64,000 nucleotides of DNA from Stutzerimonas kunmingensis (lineage in GTDB: Bacteria; Pseudomonadota; Gammaproteobacteria; Pseudomonadales; Pseudomonadaceae), in contig NZ_JACXXG010000012.1 of assembly GCF_014764705.1 (NCBI RefSeq), positions 1-64,000 on the forward strand. Direction: 5' to 3'. Positions 24,477 to 35,054 of the stretch are shown here, in pieces. The translations under genes and the position numbers were made by a program. Every line of letters starts with the position of its first letter. Position 1 is the stretch's first letter. The notes beneath the pieces are model-generated. The model was not told the origin of the DNA, did not search any database, and worked only from the letters and a program-made list of their open reading frames with translations.

Positions 24477-25972
24477 ATCATGCGTTGATTCTCCCGCTGC
24501 TGCTGCCGTTGTTCATGGGGGCGCTGTTGCTGTTCGCTCATCGCGCGAACAAGTCGACCAAGCGCGTGCTTTCACTGGCGGCAACCTGGACCCTGGTCCC
24601 GATTGCGATCTGGCTGGTGCTGCTTGCCGATGATGGCCAGCTGCGTATCTATGCGCTGGGTAGCTGGCAGCCGCCATTCGGCATCATTCTCATGCTGGAC
24701 CGGTTGAGCGCGCTGATGCTGCTGGTGACGGCGGTGCTGGCTGGTTTCGCAGCGCTTTATGCCTGCCGTGGTGATGATGAGCGCGGGCCCAACTTTCACG
24801 CCCTCTATCAGTTCCAGCTGCTCGGCATCAATGGTGCCTTCCTGACCGGCGACCTGTTCAACCTGTTCGTGTTCTTCGAGATCCTGTTGATCTCTTCGTA
24901 TGCCTTGCTGCTGCACGGCCATGGTCAGCGCAGGGTGCGCTCGGGTATGCACTATGTTGTGCTGAATCTGCTCGGCTCCTCGCTGTTTCTGATCGGCGTG
25001 AGCATGCTCTACGGGCTGCTGGGCACCCTGAACATGGTCGACATGGCTGCCCGTGTGAGCGCGGCCGATCCGGCCGATGCGCCGCTGCTGGCGGCCGCCG
25101 GGTATCTGCTGCTGGTGGTGTTCGCGCTCAAGGGCGCAATCCTGCCGCTGTACTTCTGGTTGCCGCGGGCTTATGCATCAGCCACCGCGCCGGTCGCTGC
25201 GCTATTCGCGATCATGACCAAGGTCGGTCTGTACGCGATCATTCGTGTGTTCACCCTTGTCTTCGGCAGCGAAGCGGGCGAGTTGAGCGGCATGGTCGAT
25301 GTCTGGCTCTGGCCGCTAGCTCTGCTGACGCTCGGTGCGGCTGTGATAGGCGCATTGGCCGCTCGCAGCCTGCAGGTGCTGCTGGCCTATCTGGTGGTCG
25401 TGTCGGTGGGCACGCTTCTGGCGGGTATTGCGCTCGGCAGCGAGGCAGGGCTTGCTGCGGCACTTTATTACCTGGTCCACAGCACGCTGGTTGCGGGCGG
25501 CTTGTTCCTGCTCGCCGATCTGATAGCTCGTCAGCGCGGAGACCTGGGGACCGATCTGATTTCGGCGCCTGCGCTGCGTCAGCCGCTGCTGCTTGGCACG
25601 CTGTTCTTCATGGGCGCCATCTCCGTGGCCGGTTTGCCTCCGTTCTCCGGCTTTCTCGGCAAGGTGATGCTGCTGCGCGCCATCGAGCTTGGCGCAGACG
25701 CTATCGCGCTGTGGGCCGTGGTGTTGGTCGGGGGGTTGGGCATGCTGATTTCACTGAGCCGAGCCGGCAGCCTGGTGTTCTGGCGTCCCAGTGCCGAGGC
25801 GGTGGGGCAGCCTGCCGATGCCATTCGGGTTCTGGCGACGGTCGGCCTGCTGCTTGGTAGTGTGATGCTGGTTGTCGCCGCCGGCCCGCTGCAGGCGTTC
25901 GTTCAGGCCACTGCTGCGCAGCTGCTGGATGTTGCGCCTTATCTGCAGATCCTTCAGGGAGGTGCGGCATGA
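24473..25972 (+). CDS. mrpD: Mrp antiporter subunit D
   Basis: A 499-residue NuoN/NuoM-like channel subunit with about 14 membrane helices. FFEILLISSYALLLHG holds the conserved helix-5 glutamate and LKGAILPLYFWLPRAY the helix-7 lysine used in proton transfer. SVAGLPPFSGFLGKVMLL is the typical late-helix motif. It overlaps mrpC by four bases (ATGA). Works with MrpA in exchanging cytoplasmic Na+ for protons. Confidence 0.95.
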   Translation: MNHALILPLLLPLFMGALLLFAHRANKSTKRVLSLAATWTLVPIAIWLVLLADDGQLRIYALGSWQPPFGIILMLDRLSALMLLVTAVLAGFAALYACRGDDERGPNFHALYQFQLLGINGAFLTGDLFNLFVFFEILLISSYALLLHGHGQRRVRSGMHYVVLNLLGSSLFLIGVSMLYGLLGTLNMVDMAARVSAADPADAPLLAAAGYLLLVVFALKGAILPLYFWLPRAYASATAPVAALFAIMTKVGLYAIIRVFTLVFGSEAGELSGMVDVWLWPLALLTLGAAVIGALAARSLQVLLAYLVVVSVGTLLAGIALGSEAGLAAALYYLVHSTLVAGGLFLLADLIARQRGDLGTDLISAPALRQPLLLGTLFFMGAISVAGLPPFSGFLGKVMLLRAIELGADAIALWAVVLVGGLGMLISLSRAGSLVFWRPSAEAVGQPADAIRVLATVGLLLGSVMLVVAAGPLQAFVQATAAQLLDVAPYLQILQGGAA

Positions 25973-26469
25973 AAGCGCGCTGGTTACCTAATCCCGCCCT
26001 GACCTTGATGCTGGCCATTCTCTGGCTGCTGCTCAACAACAGGCTGAGCTTCGGGCAGTTCTTGCTCGGTCTGTTTCTTGGTTGGGCGATTCCACTTCTG
26101 GTTCGGGGGTTTCTCGTCGAGGTGCCGCGCATACGCAAGCCGCTGCGGCTGTGCGTGTTCTCGCTCAAGGTGCTCTACGACATCGTCGTGGCCAATGTGC
26201 ACGTTGCCAAGCTGGTGCTGGGACCGAAGAAGAACCTGCGTCCTGCGTTCATTGAGGTGCCCATGGCCATCGAGAACGAGTTCGTCCTGTCCACCCTGAC
26301 CAGCATCATCTCGCTGACGCCTGGGACGGTGTCAGCCTGTCTGAGTGAGGATCGCCAGATGCTGATGGTGCATGCGCTGGACGTGCCTGATGTCGATGCG
26401 CTAATCGCTGACGTCAAGCGTAACTATGAAGCGCCACTGCTGGAGATCTTCGAATGCTCGCCTACGTGA
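25969..26469 (+). CDS. mrpE: Mrp antiporter subunit E
   Basis: A 166-residue subunit with two or three N-terminal helices (ALTLMLAILWLLLNN; FLLGLFLGWAIPLLV) and a soluble tail. The family motif SLTPGTVSACLSEDRQ (about 114-129) is well kept. ATGA overlap with mrpD. Its 3' end overlaps mrpF by 16 bases, a longer overlap than the other junctions. Confidence 0.92.
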   Translation: MKARWLPNPALTLMLAILWLLLNNRLSFGQFLLGLFLGWAIPLLVRGFLVEVPRIRKPLRLCVFSLKVLYDIVVANVHVAKLVLGPKKNLRPAFIEVPMAIENEFVLSTLTSIISLTPGTVSACLSEDRQMLMVHALDVPDVDALIADVKRNYEAPLLEIFECSPT

Positions 26470-26723
26470 TTCCGTTCTGTATGGCCGTTTTGGGGCTGGC
26501 GGCGGTGTTGAATGTCGTTCGTCTGGTCCAGGGGCCGGACATGCCCGACCGAGTGCTCGCGCTCGATACGCTGTACATCAACGCGCTCGCGCTTATCGTG
26601 CTGTTCGGCATCTGGCTCGCCTCCGACCTGTTCTTCGAGGCTGCACTGCTGATTGCCGTGATGGGTTTCGTCAGTACCGTGGCAGTCGGTAAGCACCTGC
26701 TGCACGGCGACATCATTGATTGA
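26454..26723 (+). CDS. mrpF: Mrp antiporter subunit F
   Basis: An 89-residue, three-helix protein. RLVQGPDMPDRVLALDTL (about 24-41) is the MrpF signature and FFEAALLIAVMGFVSTVAVGKHL the last helix. The start ATG lies inside mrpE. Homologues, also called PhaF or MnhF, can carry cholate or Na+ in some species, but here it is most likely a structural antiporter subunit. Confidence 0.92.
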   Translation: MLAYVIPFCMAVLGLAAVLNVVRLVQGPDMPDRVLALDTLYINALALIVLFGIWLASDLFFEAALLIAVMGFVSTVAVGKHLLHGDIID

Positions 26724-26733
26724 GGGAAACGAC

Positions 26734-27063
26734 ATGCCATTCTGGATCGAAGTGCTGGTAAGCGTGTTCCTTATTATCGGCAGTCTGTTCGCGCTGATCG
26801 GTGCGATCGGCCTCTACCGGCTGCCGGATTTCTACACGCGCCTGCATGGCCCGACCAAGGCGACGACGCTGGGTGTTGGCGGTATCGTGATTGCGTCGAT
26901 GATCTTCTTCAGCAGCCAGAACGATGGCTTGAGCCTGCACGAGCTGCTGATCACGCTGTTTCTCTTCCTCACTGCGCCGGTCAGTGCGCACATGCTGGCT
27001 AAGGCTGCAATGCAGCAGAAACTGCCAGCTGTCGAACAAACGCGGGGTCAGCCCTGGGATTGA
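26734..27063 (+). CDS. mrpG: Mrp antiporter subunit G
   Basis: The 109-residue last subunit has three helices and the MrpG motif FALIGAIGLYRLPDFYTRLHGPTK (read in two parts from about residue 18 to 41). I choose ATG 26734, with a TGAGGG site, because the preceding TTG at 26716 would start inside mrpF. A convergent hairpin follows the gene. Confidence 0.92.
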   Translation: MPFWIEVLVSVFLIIGSLFALIGAIGLYRLPDFYTRLHGPTKATTLGVGGIVIASMIFFSSQNDGLSLHELLITLFLFLTAPVSAHMLAKAAMQQKLPAVEQTRGQPWD

Positions 27064-27107
27064 GCCTGCCTCCTACCTGTCTTGCGGCGCCAGGTAGGTG
27101 AGCAGGC
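27064..27107. terminator. Bidirectional hairpin between mrpG and glnD
   Basis: GCCTGCCTCCTACCTG and CAGGTAGGTGAGCAGGC form a long imperfect stem with an 11-base loop, between convergent genes. No clear T-run. Confidence 0.6.
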
Positions 27108-27116
27108 GAGGCCATC

Positions 27117-29819
27117 TCAGATCAGGATGCTGCTCGGTGAGGGTTGCTGTTCGTTCTCCTGCTGCAGCTCCTTGACGAGCGCCTGTTGCAGGCGCAGGCA
27201 GAACTGCGGGTCGGACAGCGGCTGGTTGTCTGCGTCGGTGACGAAGAATACGTCCTCCACGCGTTCGCCCAAGGTCGCGATCTTGGCGTTCTGCACCGAT
27301 AGATCGAAATCGAGGAACAGCTGGCCCACCCGCGCCAACAGCCCGGGCCGGTCCGGTGCAATGATTTCCAGAATGGTCTGCGGCCGCTGTGTGTCGTTGT
27401 GGATGGTGACCTGCGGCGGGAAGGCGAAGTGCTTGAGTTGCCGTGGGACACGGCGCTGGATGATGGTCAGGTAGTCGTCCGGGTTGCGCAGGGCGGCGAT
27501 CAGGCCGCTGCGAATCTCCTCGATCCGCTTCGGATTATTGCCGATCGGGCTGCCGTCGGCGTCCAGCACGATGTAGGTGTCCAGCGTGAACTGGCTGCTC
27601 GACGTCAGAATGCGTGCGTCATGGATGTTCAGGTTGAGCTGATCCATGGCCGCCACGGTCACGGCGAAGAAGTCATGCTGGTCCGGTGCGTAGATGAATA
27701 TCTGCGTGCCGCCTTCGAATTCGCGCTGTGTGGTTTCCTTGATCAGGACGAGCGGCCCACCGTTGGCAGGGTGCTCGATGATCGCGTCGGTATGCCAGGC
27801 CACATCGGTGGCTGTATGCCGGAGGAAATAGTCGTCCCCCAGCTGCGCCCAGAGCTGCTCAGCATCGTCCGGATCGGTACCTTGGCGGACCAAGTCATCC
27901 AGCGCGGCACGTTGGGTCTGGCGAATCTGCTCTTCGCGCCCCAGCGGGTTTTCCAGCCCGCGTTTCAGGGCTCGCTTGGTTTCGGTATAGAGCTGACGCA
28001 GCAGGCTCGCACGCCAGGAATTCCACAGGGTCGGGTTGGTGGCGTTGATGTCGGCCACGGTCAGGACGTAGAGATAGTCCAGGTGCGTCTCGTCGCCGAC
28101 CAGTTGGGCGAAATCATTGATCACCTGAGGGTCGGACAGATCCTTGCGCTGCGCTGTGGTGGACATGACCAGATGGTTTTCCACCAGCCAGACCACCAGT
28201 CGGGTATCCCACGCCGGCAGCTTGTGACGACTGCAGAATTGCTCGGCATCCACCGCGCCGAGCTCCGAATGGTCGCCGCCACGGCCCTTGGCAATGTCGT
28301 GATAGAGCCCGGCAATGTAGATCAGCTCTGGTTTGGGCAGCCTTTCGACCAGCTTGCTGGCCAGCGGGTACTTCTCGGCGACGCCCGGCTTGGTCAGTTT
28401 GCGCAGGTACTTGATGACATTGAGCGTGTGCGCGTCGACGGTGTAGATGTGGAACAGGTCGTGCTGCATCTGCCCGACGATGTGGCCGAACTCCGGCAGA
28501 TAGCGGCCCAGGATGCCGTAGCGGTTCATTCGGCGAAGGTTGCGGTGAATACCTTCCTTGCACTTGAACAGCTCGATGAACAGGCTGGTGTTGCGAAGAT
28601 CCTGGCGAAAGATGTCATCGATCAGGTAGCGGTGATCGCGGAGCAGGCGAATGGTGTCCGAGCGGACTCCCTGGATGTCGGGATGCTGGGCGAGCAGCAC
28701 GAAGGTTTCCAGGATCGCGAAAGGGGTGCGTTTGAAGATAGCTGCGTTGCTCACCTCAAGGTAGCCGTCGCGTACCTGAAATCGGCTGTTTAGCGGCACG
28801 ATCGGGCCTGACTCGCCTTCCCAGAGAATCACTTCGGCGAAGTGCTGACCGACAAGATCGCTGAGTTCGGCAATGCTCATGACGATCCGGTAGTACTTCT
28901 GCATGAAGCGCTCGATCGCCAGCTTGGCATCATTGTCTTCATAGCCCAGCAGCGCGGCCAAACTGCGCTGATGGTCAAACAGCAGGCGATCCTCGGCGCG
29001 ACCGGCAAGCATGTGCAGGCCGTAGCGCACCTTCCAGAGAAACTCCTGGGCGGAGGTCAGCAGGCTGTGTTCACCCTCGGTAAGAAAGCCCTGATCGACC
29101 ATCGCCTGCAGATTGAGCGTGCCGAACTCGCGACGGGCGATCCAGAGGATGGTCTGGATGTCGCGCAAGCCGCCGGGGGAGCCTTTTACATTGGGCTCCA
29201 GGTTGTACTCGGTGTTGTTGTACTTGGCGTGTCGTGCGCGCTGCTCGTTGCGCTTGGCGAGGAAGAATTCCTTGCTAGGCCACATCTGTTGGGTACTGGT
29301 GACCCGCAGCATGGCCTGGCGCAGGCGCTCCGGGCCGGCGATCGTCCGGCTTTCCATGAGGTTGGTGATGACCGTGAGATCAGCGCGCGCTTCGTCGGCG
29401 CATTCGGCAACGGAGCGCACGGCCTGCCCGACTTCCAGGCCGATATCCCAGAGCAGGGTCAGAAAGCCCTCGATCGAGTCGCGAAAGATTTCCTGGTCGT
29501 TGGCGTCGAGCAGAATGAGCAGGTCGATATCGGAGTAGGGGTGCAGTTCACCTCGGCCGTAGCCACCCACGGCGACGAGCGCGATATCTGCGCCATTGTT
29601 CCAGTCGAAGCGATCCCAGGCCGAGCGCAGAATCTGATCGACGAACCAGGCGCGATCCTGAATCAGGCGACGGATGTCCCGACCTGCCTTGAACCGCTCG
29701 TCCAGTACCTGCCGCGCCTGGCGTATGGCCTTCTTGTACGCAGCGATGGGGCTGGCCTTCAGAGCCAGCTCCGCCTGAAACTGGCTGCGGTCAAACAGCT
29801 CCGGGTCAACCTGGGGCAT
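27117..29819 (-). CDS. glnD: Bifunctional uridylyltransferase/uridylyl-removing enzyme GlnD
   Basis: GlnD senses glutamine and adds or removes UMP on PII proteins, controlling nitrogen assimilation. The 900-residue protein has the nucleotidyltransferase motif [17 protein letters not shown] (residues 85-101, catalytic Asp 97 and 99). An HD hydrolase domain follows ([15 protein letters not shown]). The C-terminus has two ACT domains ([39 protein letters not shown]). Length is normal. It lies just beyond map, both reading leftward with 37 bases between, so they may be co-transcribed. Confidence 0.97.
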   Translation of the reverse strand: MPQVDPELFDRSQFQAELALKASPIAAYKKAIRQARQVLDERFKAGRDIRRLIQDRAWFVDQILRSAWDRFDWNNGADIALVAVGGYGRGELHPYSDIDLLILLDANDQEIFRDSIEGFLTLLWDIGLEVGQAVRSVAECADEARADLTVITNLMESRTIAGPERLRQAMLRVTSTQQMWPSKEFFLAKRNEQRARHAKYNNTEYNLEPNVKGSPGGLRDIQTILWIARREFGTLNLQAMVDQGFLTEGEHSLLTSAQEFLWKVRYGLHMLAGRAEDRLLFDHQRSLAALLGYEDNDAKLAIERFMQKYYRIVMSIAELSDLVGQHFAEVILWEGESGPIVPLNSRFQVRDGYLEVSNAAIFKRTPFAILETFVLLAQHPDIQGVRSDTIRLLRDHRYLIDDIFRQDLRNTSLFIELFKCKEGIHRNLRRMNRYGILGRYLPEFGHIVGQMQHDLFHIYTVDAHTLNVIKYLRKLTKPGVAEKYPLASKLVERLPKPELIYIAGLYHDIAKGRGGDHSELGAVDAEQFCSRHKLPAWDTRLVVWLVENHLVMSTTAQRKDLSDPQVINDFAQLVGDETHLDYLYVLTVADINATNPTLWNSWRASLLRQLYTETKRALKRGLENPLGREEQIRQTQRAALDDLVRQGTDPDDAEQLWAQLGDDYFLRHTATDVAWHTDAIIEHPANGGPLVLIKETTQREFEGGTQIFIYAPDQHDFFAVTVAAMDQLNLNIHDARILTSSSQFTLDTYIVLDADGSPIGNNPKRIEEIRSGLIAALRNPDDYLTIIQRRVPRQLKHFAFPPQVTIHNDTQRPQTILEIIAPDRPGLLARVGQLFLDFDLSVQNAKIATLGERVEDVFFVTDADNQPLSDPQFCLRLQQALVKELQQENEQQPSPSSILI

Positions 29820-29856
29820 GCGAACGTCCTCCCGTGGGGGCTGCGGCTGTGAAATC

Positions 29857-30639
29857 TCAGGCAGAGGTGCGAGCGATGGTGTCGTCGCTGCGCAGAGTGA
29901 AGATCTCGTAGCCGTCGGCGGTCACCAGGATGGTGTGTTCCCATTGCGCCGACAGCTTGCGATCCTTGGTGATCGCGGTCCAGCCATCACCAAGCAGTCG
30001 GGTTTCCGAGCGACCCTGGTTGATCATCGGCTCGATGGTGAAGGTCATGCCTTCCTTGAGCTCCATGCCGGTGCCGGCTCGGCCGTAATGCAGAACCTGC
30101 GGCTCCTCATGGAAGACCTTGCCGATGCCGTGGCCACAGTATTCGCGGACCACGGAGAACCCATTCTTCTCGGCATGTTTCTGGATGACTTCACCGATGT
30201 CCCCGAGTCGTGCGCCCGGGCGAACCAGCTCGATGCCTTTATAGAGGCATTCCTGAGTGACCTGGCAGAGGCGATCGGCCCACTCGGGCACCTTGCCGAC
30301 CATGAACATCTTGCTGGTGTCGCCGTGATAGCCGTCCTTGATCACAGTGATATCGATGTTGAGGATGTCGCCGTCTTTCAGCGGCTTGTCGTTCGGGATG
30401 CCGTGGCAGACAACGTGGTTGATCGAGGTGCAGATCGATTTGGGAAAGCCCTTGTAGTTCAGCGGAGCGGGAATGGCCTGCTGAACGTTGACGATATGCT
30501 CGTGGCAAAGGCGGTCGAGTTCCTCGGTGGTGACGCCTGGCTTGACGTGCTCGCCGATCATCTCGAGAACTTCGGCGGCGAGGCGCCCGGCAATGCGCAT
30601 CTTCTCGATATCTTCGGGCGTCTTGATGGTGACAGTCAT
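29857..30639 (-). CDS. map: Methionine aminopeptidase, type I
   Basis: Removes the initiator methionine from new proteins. The 260-residue enzyme has all five metal ligands: two Asp in [21 protein letters not shown] (about 97 and 108), His in [15 protein letters not shown] (about 171), Glu in FTIEPM (about 204) and Glu in WEHTILV (about 235). ATG 30639 follows AAGAGG; the longer frame to 30699 is not conserved. It is divergent from rpsB with a 286-base region between them. Confidence 0.97.
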   Translation of the reverse strand: MTVTIKTPEDIEKMRIAGRLAAEVLEMIGEHVKPGVTTEELDRLCHEHIVNVQQAIPAPLNYKGFPKSICTSINHVVCHGIPNDKPLKDGDILNIDITVIKDGYHGDTSKMFMVGKVPEWADRLCQVTQECLYKGIELVRPGARLGDIGEVIQKHAEKNGFSVVREYCGHGIGKVFHEEPQVLHYGRAGTGMELKEGMTFTIEPMINQGRSETRLLGDGWTAITKDRKLSAQWEHTILVTADGYEIFTLRSDDTIARTSA

Positions 30640-30788
30640 GCAAACCTCTTGTATGCCCGCAGGCGAAGGCAATAACGGAAAGTCGCGATGATAAACCAAA
30701 GCGCCTGCGGCCTGCAGGTCAGGGCTGATTGCACCGCTGAGCCTGTTGTGGAGAGTTCAAAGCAGTAGCCTCTCGATGGTCGTTGTGC

Positions 30789-30925
30789 TATAAAACGCGC
30801 CGCTCAGCGGGGTAGACCCCGTCGGGCCTAACCCCACACACGTGTCGACACGGTATCCTGGGTGCTCGCAAGAGTTGGATATCGGGACGCGTGGAGGCCT
30901 AACCCGACTTATTCGAGGACTGATC
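30789..30925 (+). promoter_or_regulatory. Promoter and leader of rpsB
   Basis: TATAAA at 30789-30794 is a good -10 element. The following leader of about 125 bases contains GGGGTAGACCCC and other GC-rich pairs that can fold into stems. In gammaproteobacteria the rpsB leader binds S2 for autoregulation, which I infer here from position and structure only. I see no convincing -35 box. Confidence 0.5.
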
Positions 30926-31666
30926 ATGTCTCAAGTCACTATGCGCGATATGCTGAAGGCCGGTGTGCACTTCGGCCACCAGACCCGTTACTGGAATCCG
31001 AAAATGGATAAATACATTTTCGGCGCGCGCAACAAGATCCATATCATCAATCTGGAAAAAACCCTGCCGATGTTCAACGACGCGCTGCGTTTCGTTGAGA
31101 AGCTGGCTGCAGGCAAGAACAAGATTCTGTTCGTTGGCACCAAGCGTTCCGCCGGCAAGATCGTTCGCGAAGAAGCTGCTCGTTGTGGCTCGCCGTACGT
31201 CGATCATCGCTGGTTGGGTGGCATGCTGACCAACTACAAGACCATCCGCGCCTCCATCAAGCGTCTGCGTGAGCTGGAAGGGCAGTCTCAGGACGGTACT
31301 TTCGAGAAGCTGACCAAGAAAGAAGCTCTGATGCGCACCCGTGATCTCGAGAAGCTCGAGCGCAGCCTGGGTGGTATCAAGGATATGGGCGGCCTGCCGG
31401 ACGCCATGTTCGTCGTCGACGTCGATCACGAGCGCATCGCTATCTCCGAAGCCAACAAGCTGGGTATCCCGGTCATCGGCATCGTCGATACCAACAGCAG
31501 CCCGGAAGGCGTTGACTACATCATTCCCGGTAATGATGACGCCATCCGTGCCGTGCAACTCTACCTCGGCTCCATGGCTGACGCTGTTCTGCGCGGTCGC
31601 CAGAACGGTGCCGGTGGCGCTGACGAGTTCGTCGAGGAAGTTGCTTCCGAAGCGGCTCAGGGCTGA
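30926..31666 (+). CDS. rpsB: 30S ribosomal protein S2
   Basis: S2 joins the small subunit last and helps bind S1. The 246-residue protein starts [19 protein letters not shown] and has the S2 signatures [16 protein letters not shown] and [19 protein letters not shown]. The C-terminal acidic tail is normal. ATG 30926 is used; the frame extends to 30842 through the leader, which is not coding. tsf follows, separated by a terminator-like stem. Confidence 0.98.
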   Translation: MSQVTMRDMLKAGVHFGHQTRYWNPKMDKYIFGARNKIHIINLEKTLPMFNDALRFVEKLAAGKNKILFVGTKRSAGKIVREEAARCGSPYVDHRWLGGMLTNYKTIRASIKRLRELEGQSQDGTFEKLTKKEALMRTRDLEKLERSLGGIKDMGGLPDAMFVVDVDHERIAISEANKLGIPVIGIVDTNSSPEGVDYIIPGNDDAIRAVQLYLGSMADAVLRGRQNGAGGADEFVEEVASEAAQG

Positions 31667-31700
31667 GTGCGGCGCACTGCAGCGTGACACCCGATGAACA

Positions 31701-31726
31701 AAAAGGGGGCTAGGCCCCCTTTTTGT
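31701..31726 (+). terminator. Rho-independent terminator between rpsB and tsf
   Basis: AAAAGGGGGC and GCCCCCTTTTT form a tight stem with a short TAG loop. It sits in the rpsB-tsf gap and probably lowers tsf relative to rpsB. Confidence 0.9.
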
Positions 31727-31793
31727 CTCTTGCGAATTGATCACCCGTGTATTGGGTGAGTGGTTTAGAAACCAAATCGAGAGGATTCCCAAC

Positions 31794-32657
31794 ATGGCAG
31801 AAATCACTGCAGCCTTGGTCAAAGAACTGCGCGAGCGTACCGGTCAGGGCATGATGGAGTGCAAGAAGGCTCTGGTCGCCGCTGGTGGTGACATCGAAAA
31901 GGCGATTGACGACATGCGTGCCTCGGGCGCCATCAAGGCCGCCAAGAAGTCGGGCAACATCGCTGCCGAGGGCTCGATCGCCGTTCGCGTCGAGGGTGGC
32001 CGTGGTCTGATCATCGAAGTCAACTCGCAGACTGACTTCCTGGCTCTGCAGGATGACTTTAAGGCATTCGTCAAGGAAAGCCTGGACGAGGCCTTCGAGC
32101 AGAAGCTGACCGATGTGGCCCCGCTGATCGCTTCTCGTGAATCCGCGCGCGAAGCGCTGGTCGCCAAGTGCGGCGAGAACGTCAACATCCGTCGCCTGAC
32201 CGCAGTGGAAGGTGAAGTGGTTGGTGCTTATCTGCACGGTCACCGCATCGGTGTGCTGGTCACCCTGAAGGGTGGCGATGCCGAGCTGGCCAAGGATATC
32301 GCCATGCACGTGGCTGCCAGCAATCCTGCGGTTCTGAGCCCGGCTGATGTTTCCGAAGAGCTGGTTGCCAAGGAAAAGGAAATCTTCCTGCAGCTCAATG
32401 CCGACAAGATCGCCGGCAAGCCGGAAAACATCGTAGAGAACATGGTCAAGGGCCGTATCAACAAGTTCCTGGCCGAAGCCAGCCTGGTTGAGCAGGCGTT
32501 CGTCAAGAACCCGGAAATCAAGGTTGGTGAGCTCGCCAAGAAAGCTGGTGCCGAAATCGTATCCTTTGTTCGCTACGAAGTAGGCGAGGGCATCGAGAAG
32601 GCCGAAGTCGACTTTGCTGCTGAAGTTGCTGCTCAGGTCGCTGCGACCAAGAAATAA
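31794..32657 (+). CDS. tsf: Elongation factor Ts
   Basis: EF-Ts is the nucleotide exchange factor of EF-Tu. The 287-residue protein has the N-terminal UBA-like region [20 protein letters not shown] (about 7-26) and the [10 protein letters not shown] motif (about 81-90) that contacts EF-Tu. ATG 31794 follows GAGAGG; the frame start at 31737 is upstream of the RBS. Length and layout are standard. Confidence 0.98.
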   Translation: MAEITAALVKELRERTGQGMMECKKALVAAGGDIEKAIDDMRASGAIKAAKKSGNIAAEGSIAVRVEGGRGLIIEVNSQTDFLALQDDFKAFVKESLDEAFEQKLTDVAPLIASRESAREALVAKCGENVNIRRLTAVEGEVVGAYLHGHRIGVLVTLKGGDAELAKDIAMHVAASNPAVLSPADVSEELVAKEKEIFLQLNADKIAGKPENIVENMVKGRINKFLAEASLVEQAFVKNPEIKVGELAKKAGAEIVSFVRYEVGEGIEKAEVDFAAEVAAQVAATKK

Positions 32658-32677
32658 GGCCGCTTCGGTGGTTCTGG

Positions 32678-32713
32678 CAAAGAGGCTGCCCGCTCACGCG
32701 CGCGGCCTCTTTG
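32678..32713 (+). terminator. Hairpin after tsf
   Basis: CAAAGAGGC (32678-32686) pairs with GCCTCTTTG (32705-32713). The T-run is short, built into the stem. It separates tsf from pyrH. Confidence 0.6.
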
Positions 32714-32857
32714 TCGAATTGGGCAGCGGAATTGTTTTTTTGTCACGATATAGTCATCGCCTGGCACCAACCCCGGGTTGAGCTGTCAAAGCGCAGATAT
32801 TTTTTGGTCTGAGTCATTCAGACTTGATCACAGCACGCCGCAGGAGATAACACGCCA

Positions 32858-33601
32858 ATGGCTCAGCAGATGAGTGCACGCAATCCTCGCTATAAACGCA
32901 TTCTGCTCAAATTGAGCGGCGAGGCCCTGATGGGCTCCGAAGACTTTGGCATAGATCCCAAGGTCCTTGACCGTATGGCTCTGGAAGTCGGCCAGTTGGT
33001 GGGCATCGGCGTCGAGGTCGGACTAGTCATCGGTGGTGGCAACCTCTTTCGCGGTGCTGCGCTCTCGGCGGCCGGTATGGATCGCGTCACCGGCGACCAT
33101 ATGGGTATGCTGGCCACCGTGATGAACGCGCTGGCCATGCGCGACGCGCTTGAGCGTTCGAACATCCCGGCGCTGGTCATGTCTGCCATTTCCATGGTCG
33201 GCGTGACTGATCACTATGACCGTCGCAAGGCGATGCGTCATTTGAAGACCGGCGAGGTGGTTATTTTCTCCGCCGGTACCGGCAATCCATTCTTCACCAC
33301 CGACTCGGCCGCCTGTCTGCGTGCGATCGAGATCCAGGCGGATGTCGTGCTCAAGGCCACCAAGGTCGATGGTGTTTACACCGCAGATCCGTTCAAGGAT
33401 CCGAATGCGGAGAAATTTGCCGAGCTCACGTACGACGAAGTGCTGGATCGCAAGCTTGGCGTGATGGATCTGACAGCCATCTGTCTGTGCCGTGACCACA
33501 ACATGCCGCTGCGGGTCTTCAACATGAACAAGCCCGGCGCCCTGCTCAACATCGTGCTAGGTGGCGCTGAAGGAACCCTGATCGAGGAATCGAAAGAATG
33601 A
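32858..33601 (+). CDS. pyrH: UMP kinase
   Basis: Phosphorylates UMP to UDP with ATP; hexameric and of the amino-acid-kinase fold in bacteria. The 247-residue protein has [13 protein letters not shown] (about 14-26), [11 protein letters not shown] (about 57-67) and [16 protein letters not shown] (about 141-156). AGGAG lies about 12 bases before ATG 32858; ATG 32870 is an alternative start. The stop overlaps frr by four bases. Confidence 0.97.
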   Translation: MAQQMSARNPRYKRILLKLSGEALMGSEDFGIDPKVLDRMALEVGQLVGIGVEVGLVIGGGNLFRGAALSAAGMDRVTGDHMGMLATVMNALAMRDALERSNIPALVMSAISMVGVTDHYDRRKAMRHLKTGEVVIFSAGTGNPFFTTDSAACLRAIEIQADVVLKATKVDGVYTADPFKDPNAEKFAELTYDEVLDRKLGVMDLTAICLCRDHNMPLRVFNMNKPGALLNIVLGGAEGTLIEESKE

Positions 33602-34155
33602 TCAACGAGATCAAGCAAGACGCGCAGGAGCGCATGAAGAAAACCCTGGAATCGCTGGACCATGCATTCGCCAAGATCCGTACCGGCCGTGCGCATCCCA
33701 GTATTCTCGATAGCGTTATGGTCTCCTATTACGGTTCCGACACTCCGCTGCGTCAGGTTGCCAACGTAATCGCCGAAGACTCCCGCACTCTGGCATTGAC
33801 AGTGTTCGACAAGAGCATGATCCAGGCGGTAGAGAAGGCGATCATGACCTCGGACCTGGGTCTGAATCCGGCCACCGCTGGCACCACGATTCGTGTGCCG
33901 ATGCCCGCGCTGACCGAGGAGACCCGTAAGGGCTACACCAAGCAGGCCCGCGCAGAGGCCGAGAACGCCCGAGTCGCAGTGCGCAACATCCGCCGTGATG
34001 CGATCGCGCAGCTGAAGGACCTGGTCAAGGAAAAGGAAATCAGTGAGGACGAGGAACGTCGTGGCCAGGATGACGTCCAGAAGCTAACCGACAAGTACGT
34101 TGCCGAGATCGACAAGGCCCTCGAAGCCAAAGAAGGCGACCTGATGGCCGTATAA
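33598..34155 (+). CDS. frr: Ribosome recycling factor
   Basis: RRF, with EF-G, splits the post-termination ribosome. The 185-residue protein has the family start ([19 protein letters not shown]), the [10 protein letters not shown] segment and the C-terminal coiled coil ([24 protein letters not shown]). ATGA overlap with pyrH indicates coupled translation. Standard length. Confidence 0.98.
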   Translation: MINEIKQDAQERMKKTLESLDHAFAKIRTGRAHPSILDSVMVSYYGSDTPLRQVANVIAEDSRTLALTVFDKSMIQAVEKAIMTSDLGLNPATAGTTIRVPMPALTEETRKGYTKQARAEAENARVAVRNIRRDAIAQLKDLVKEKEISEDEERRGQDDVQKLTDKYVAEIDKALEAKEGDLMAV

Positions 34156-34230
34156 GGCCGGCATCGAATCGCTGCTGTCGTGTCCTGAATCGGGGGACCG
34201 GTTCGTGATGCGACAGTGCAGATGCCCCAG

Positions 34231-34257
34231 AGCTGTTGCTTGCAGCTTTTTCTTTTG
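34231..34257 (+). terminator. Possible terminator or attenuator before uppS
   Basis: AGCTG (34231-34235) and CAGCT (34243-34247) with a seven-base loop, followed by TTTTTCTTTT. The stem is short, so partial read-through into uppS is likely. Confidence 0.45.
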
Positions 34258-34292
34258 GTTCGCAGCGTGTTTTAGCGCAAGTAGAGTTGTTC

Positions 34293-35054
34293 ATGGAAAA
34301 GGTCAGGCAGATCGCCGGGCGGAATGTACCCCGTCACGTGGCGATCATCATGGATGGCAACAATCGCTGGGCGAAGAGGCGTTTGCTGCCCGGTGTGGCC
34401 GGGCATAAAGCCGGTGTCGACGCGGTTCGCGCCGTGATTGAGGTCTGCGCCGATTCCGGCGTCGAGGTGCTGACACTGTTTGCGTTCTCCAGCGAGAACT
34501 GGCAGCGCCCGGCAGATGAAGTCGGTGCGCTGATGGAACTGTTCCTGTCGGCGTTGCGGCGTGAGGCGCGCAAGCTCGATGAGAACGGCATTCGCCTGCG
34601 CATCATCGGGGATCGTGCCCGTTTCCATCCCGAATTGCAGGCCGCGATGCTGGAGGTGGAAGAGATGACTTCCGCCAATCATCGTTTCGTCCTCCAGGTT
34701 GCCGCCAATTACGGTGGGCAGTGGGACATTCTTCAGGCGGCTCAGCACTTGGCTGCCGAGGCGCAGTCCGGGCGTCTGAATCCGGCGGAAATTACGCCTG
34801 CTCTGTTTCAGAGCTATCTGGCGACCGGCGACATGCCGTTGCCCGATCTGTGCATTCGCACCGGCGGTGAGCGGCGCATCAGCAATTTCCTGCTTTGGCA
34901 GCTCGCCTATGCGGAACTGTATTTTTCCGATCTTTATTGGCCCGACTTCAAGCACGTTGCCATGCGCAAGGCGCTCGCCGATTTCGCCACTCGACAGCGG
35001 CGATTTGGCAAAACGGGCGAACAGGTCGAAAGCGAGGTCAAGGCCGAATGCTGA
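34293..35054 (+). CDS. uppS: Undecaprenyl diphosphate synthase
   Basis: Makes the C55 undecaprenyl diphosphate lipid carrier for cell-wall and LPS synthesis from farnesyl diphosphate. The 253-residue enzyme has HVAIIMDGNNRWAKRR (about 14-29, catalytic Asp), FAFSSENWQRP (about 70-80) and RTGGERRISNFLLWQLAYAEL (two parts, about 191-211). ATG 34293 (MEKVRQ) follows GTAGAG; the start at 34236 would add 19 unconserved residues. Overlaps cdsA by seven bases. Confidence 0.97.
   Translation: MEKVRQIAGRNVPRHVAIIMDGNNRWAKRRLLPGVAGHKAGVDAVRAVIEVCADSGVEVLTLFAFSSENWQRPADEVGALMELFLSALRREARKLDENGIRLRIIGDRARFHPELQAAMLEVEEMTSANHRFVLQVAANYGGQWDILQAAQHLAAEAQSGRLNPAEITPALFQSYLATGDMPLPDLCIRTGGERRISNFLLWQLAYAELYFSDLYWPDFKHVAMRKALADFATRQRRFGKTGEQVESEVKAEC

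Noticed and set aside
27399-28793. A 464-codon plus-strand frame antisense to glnD
   Set aside because: Shadow frame; the glnD product is full length with all domains.
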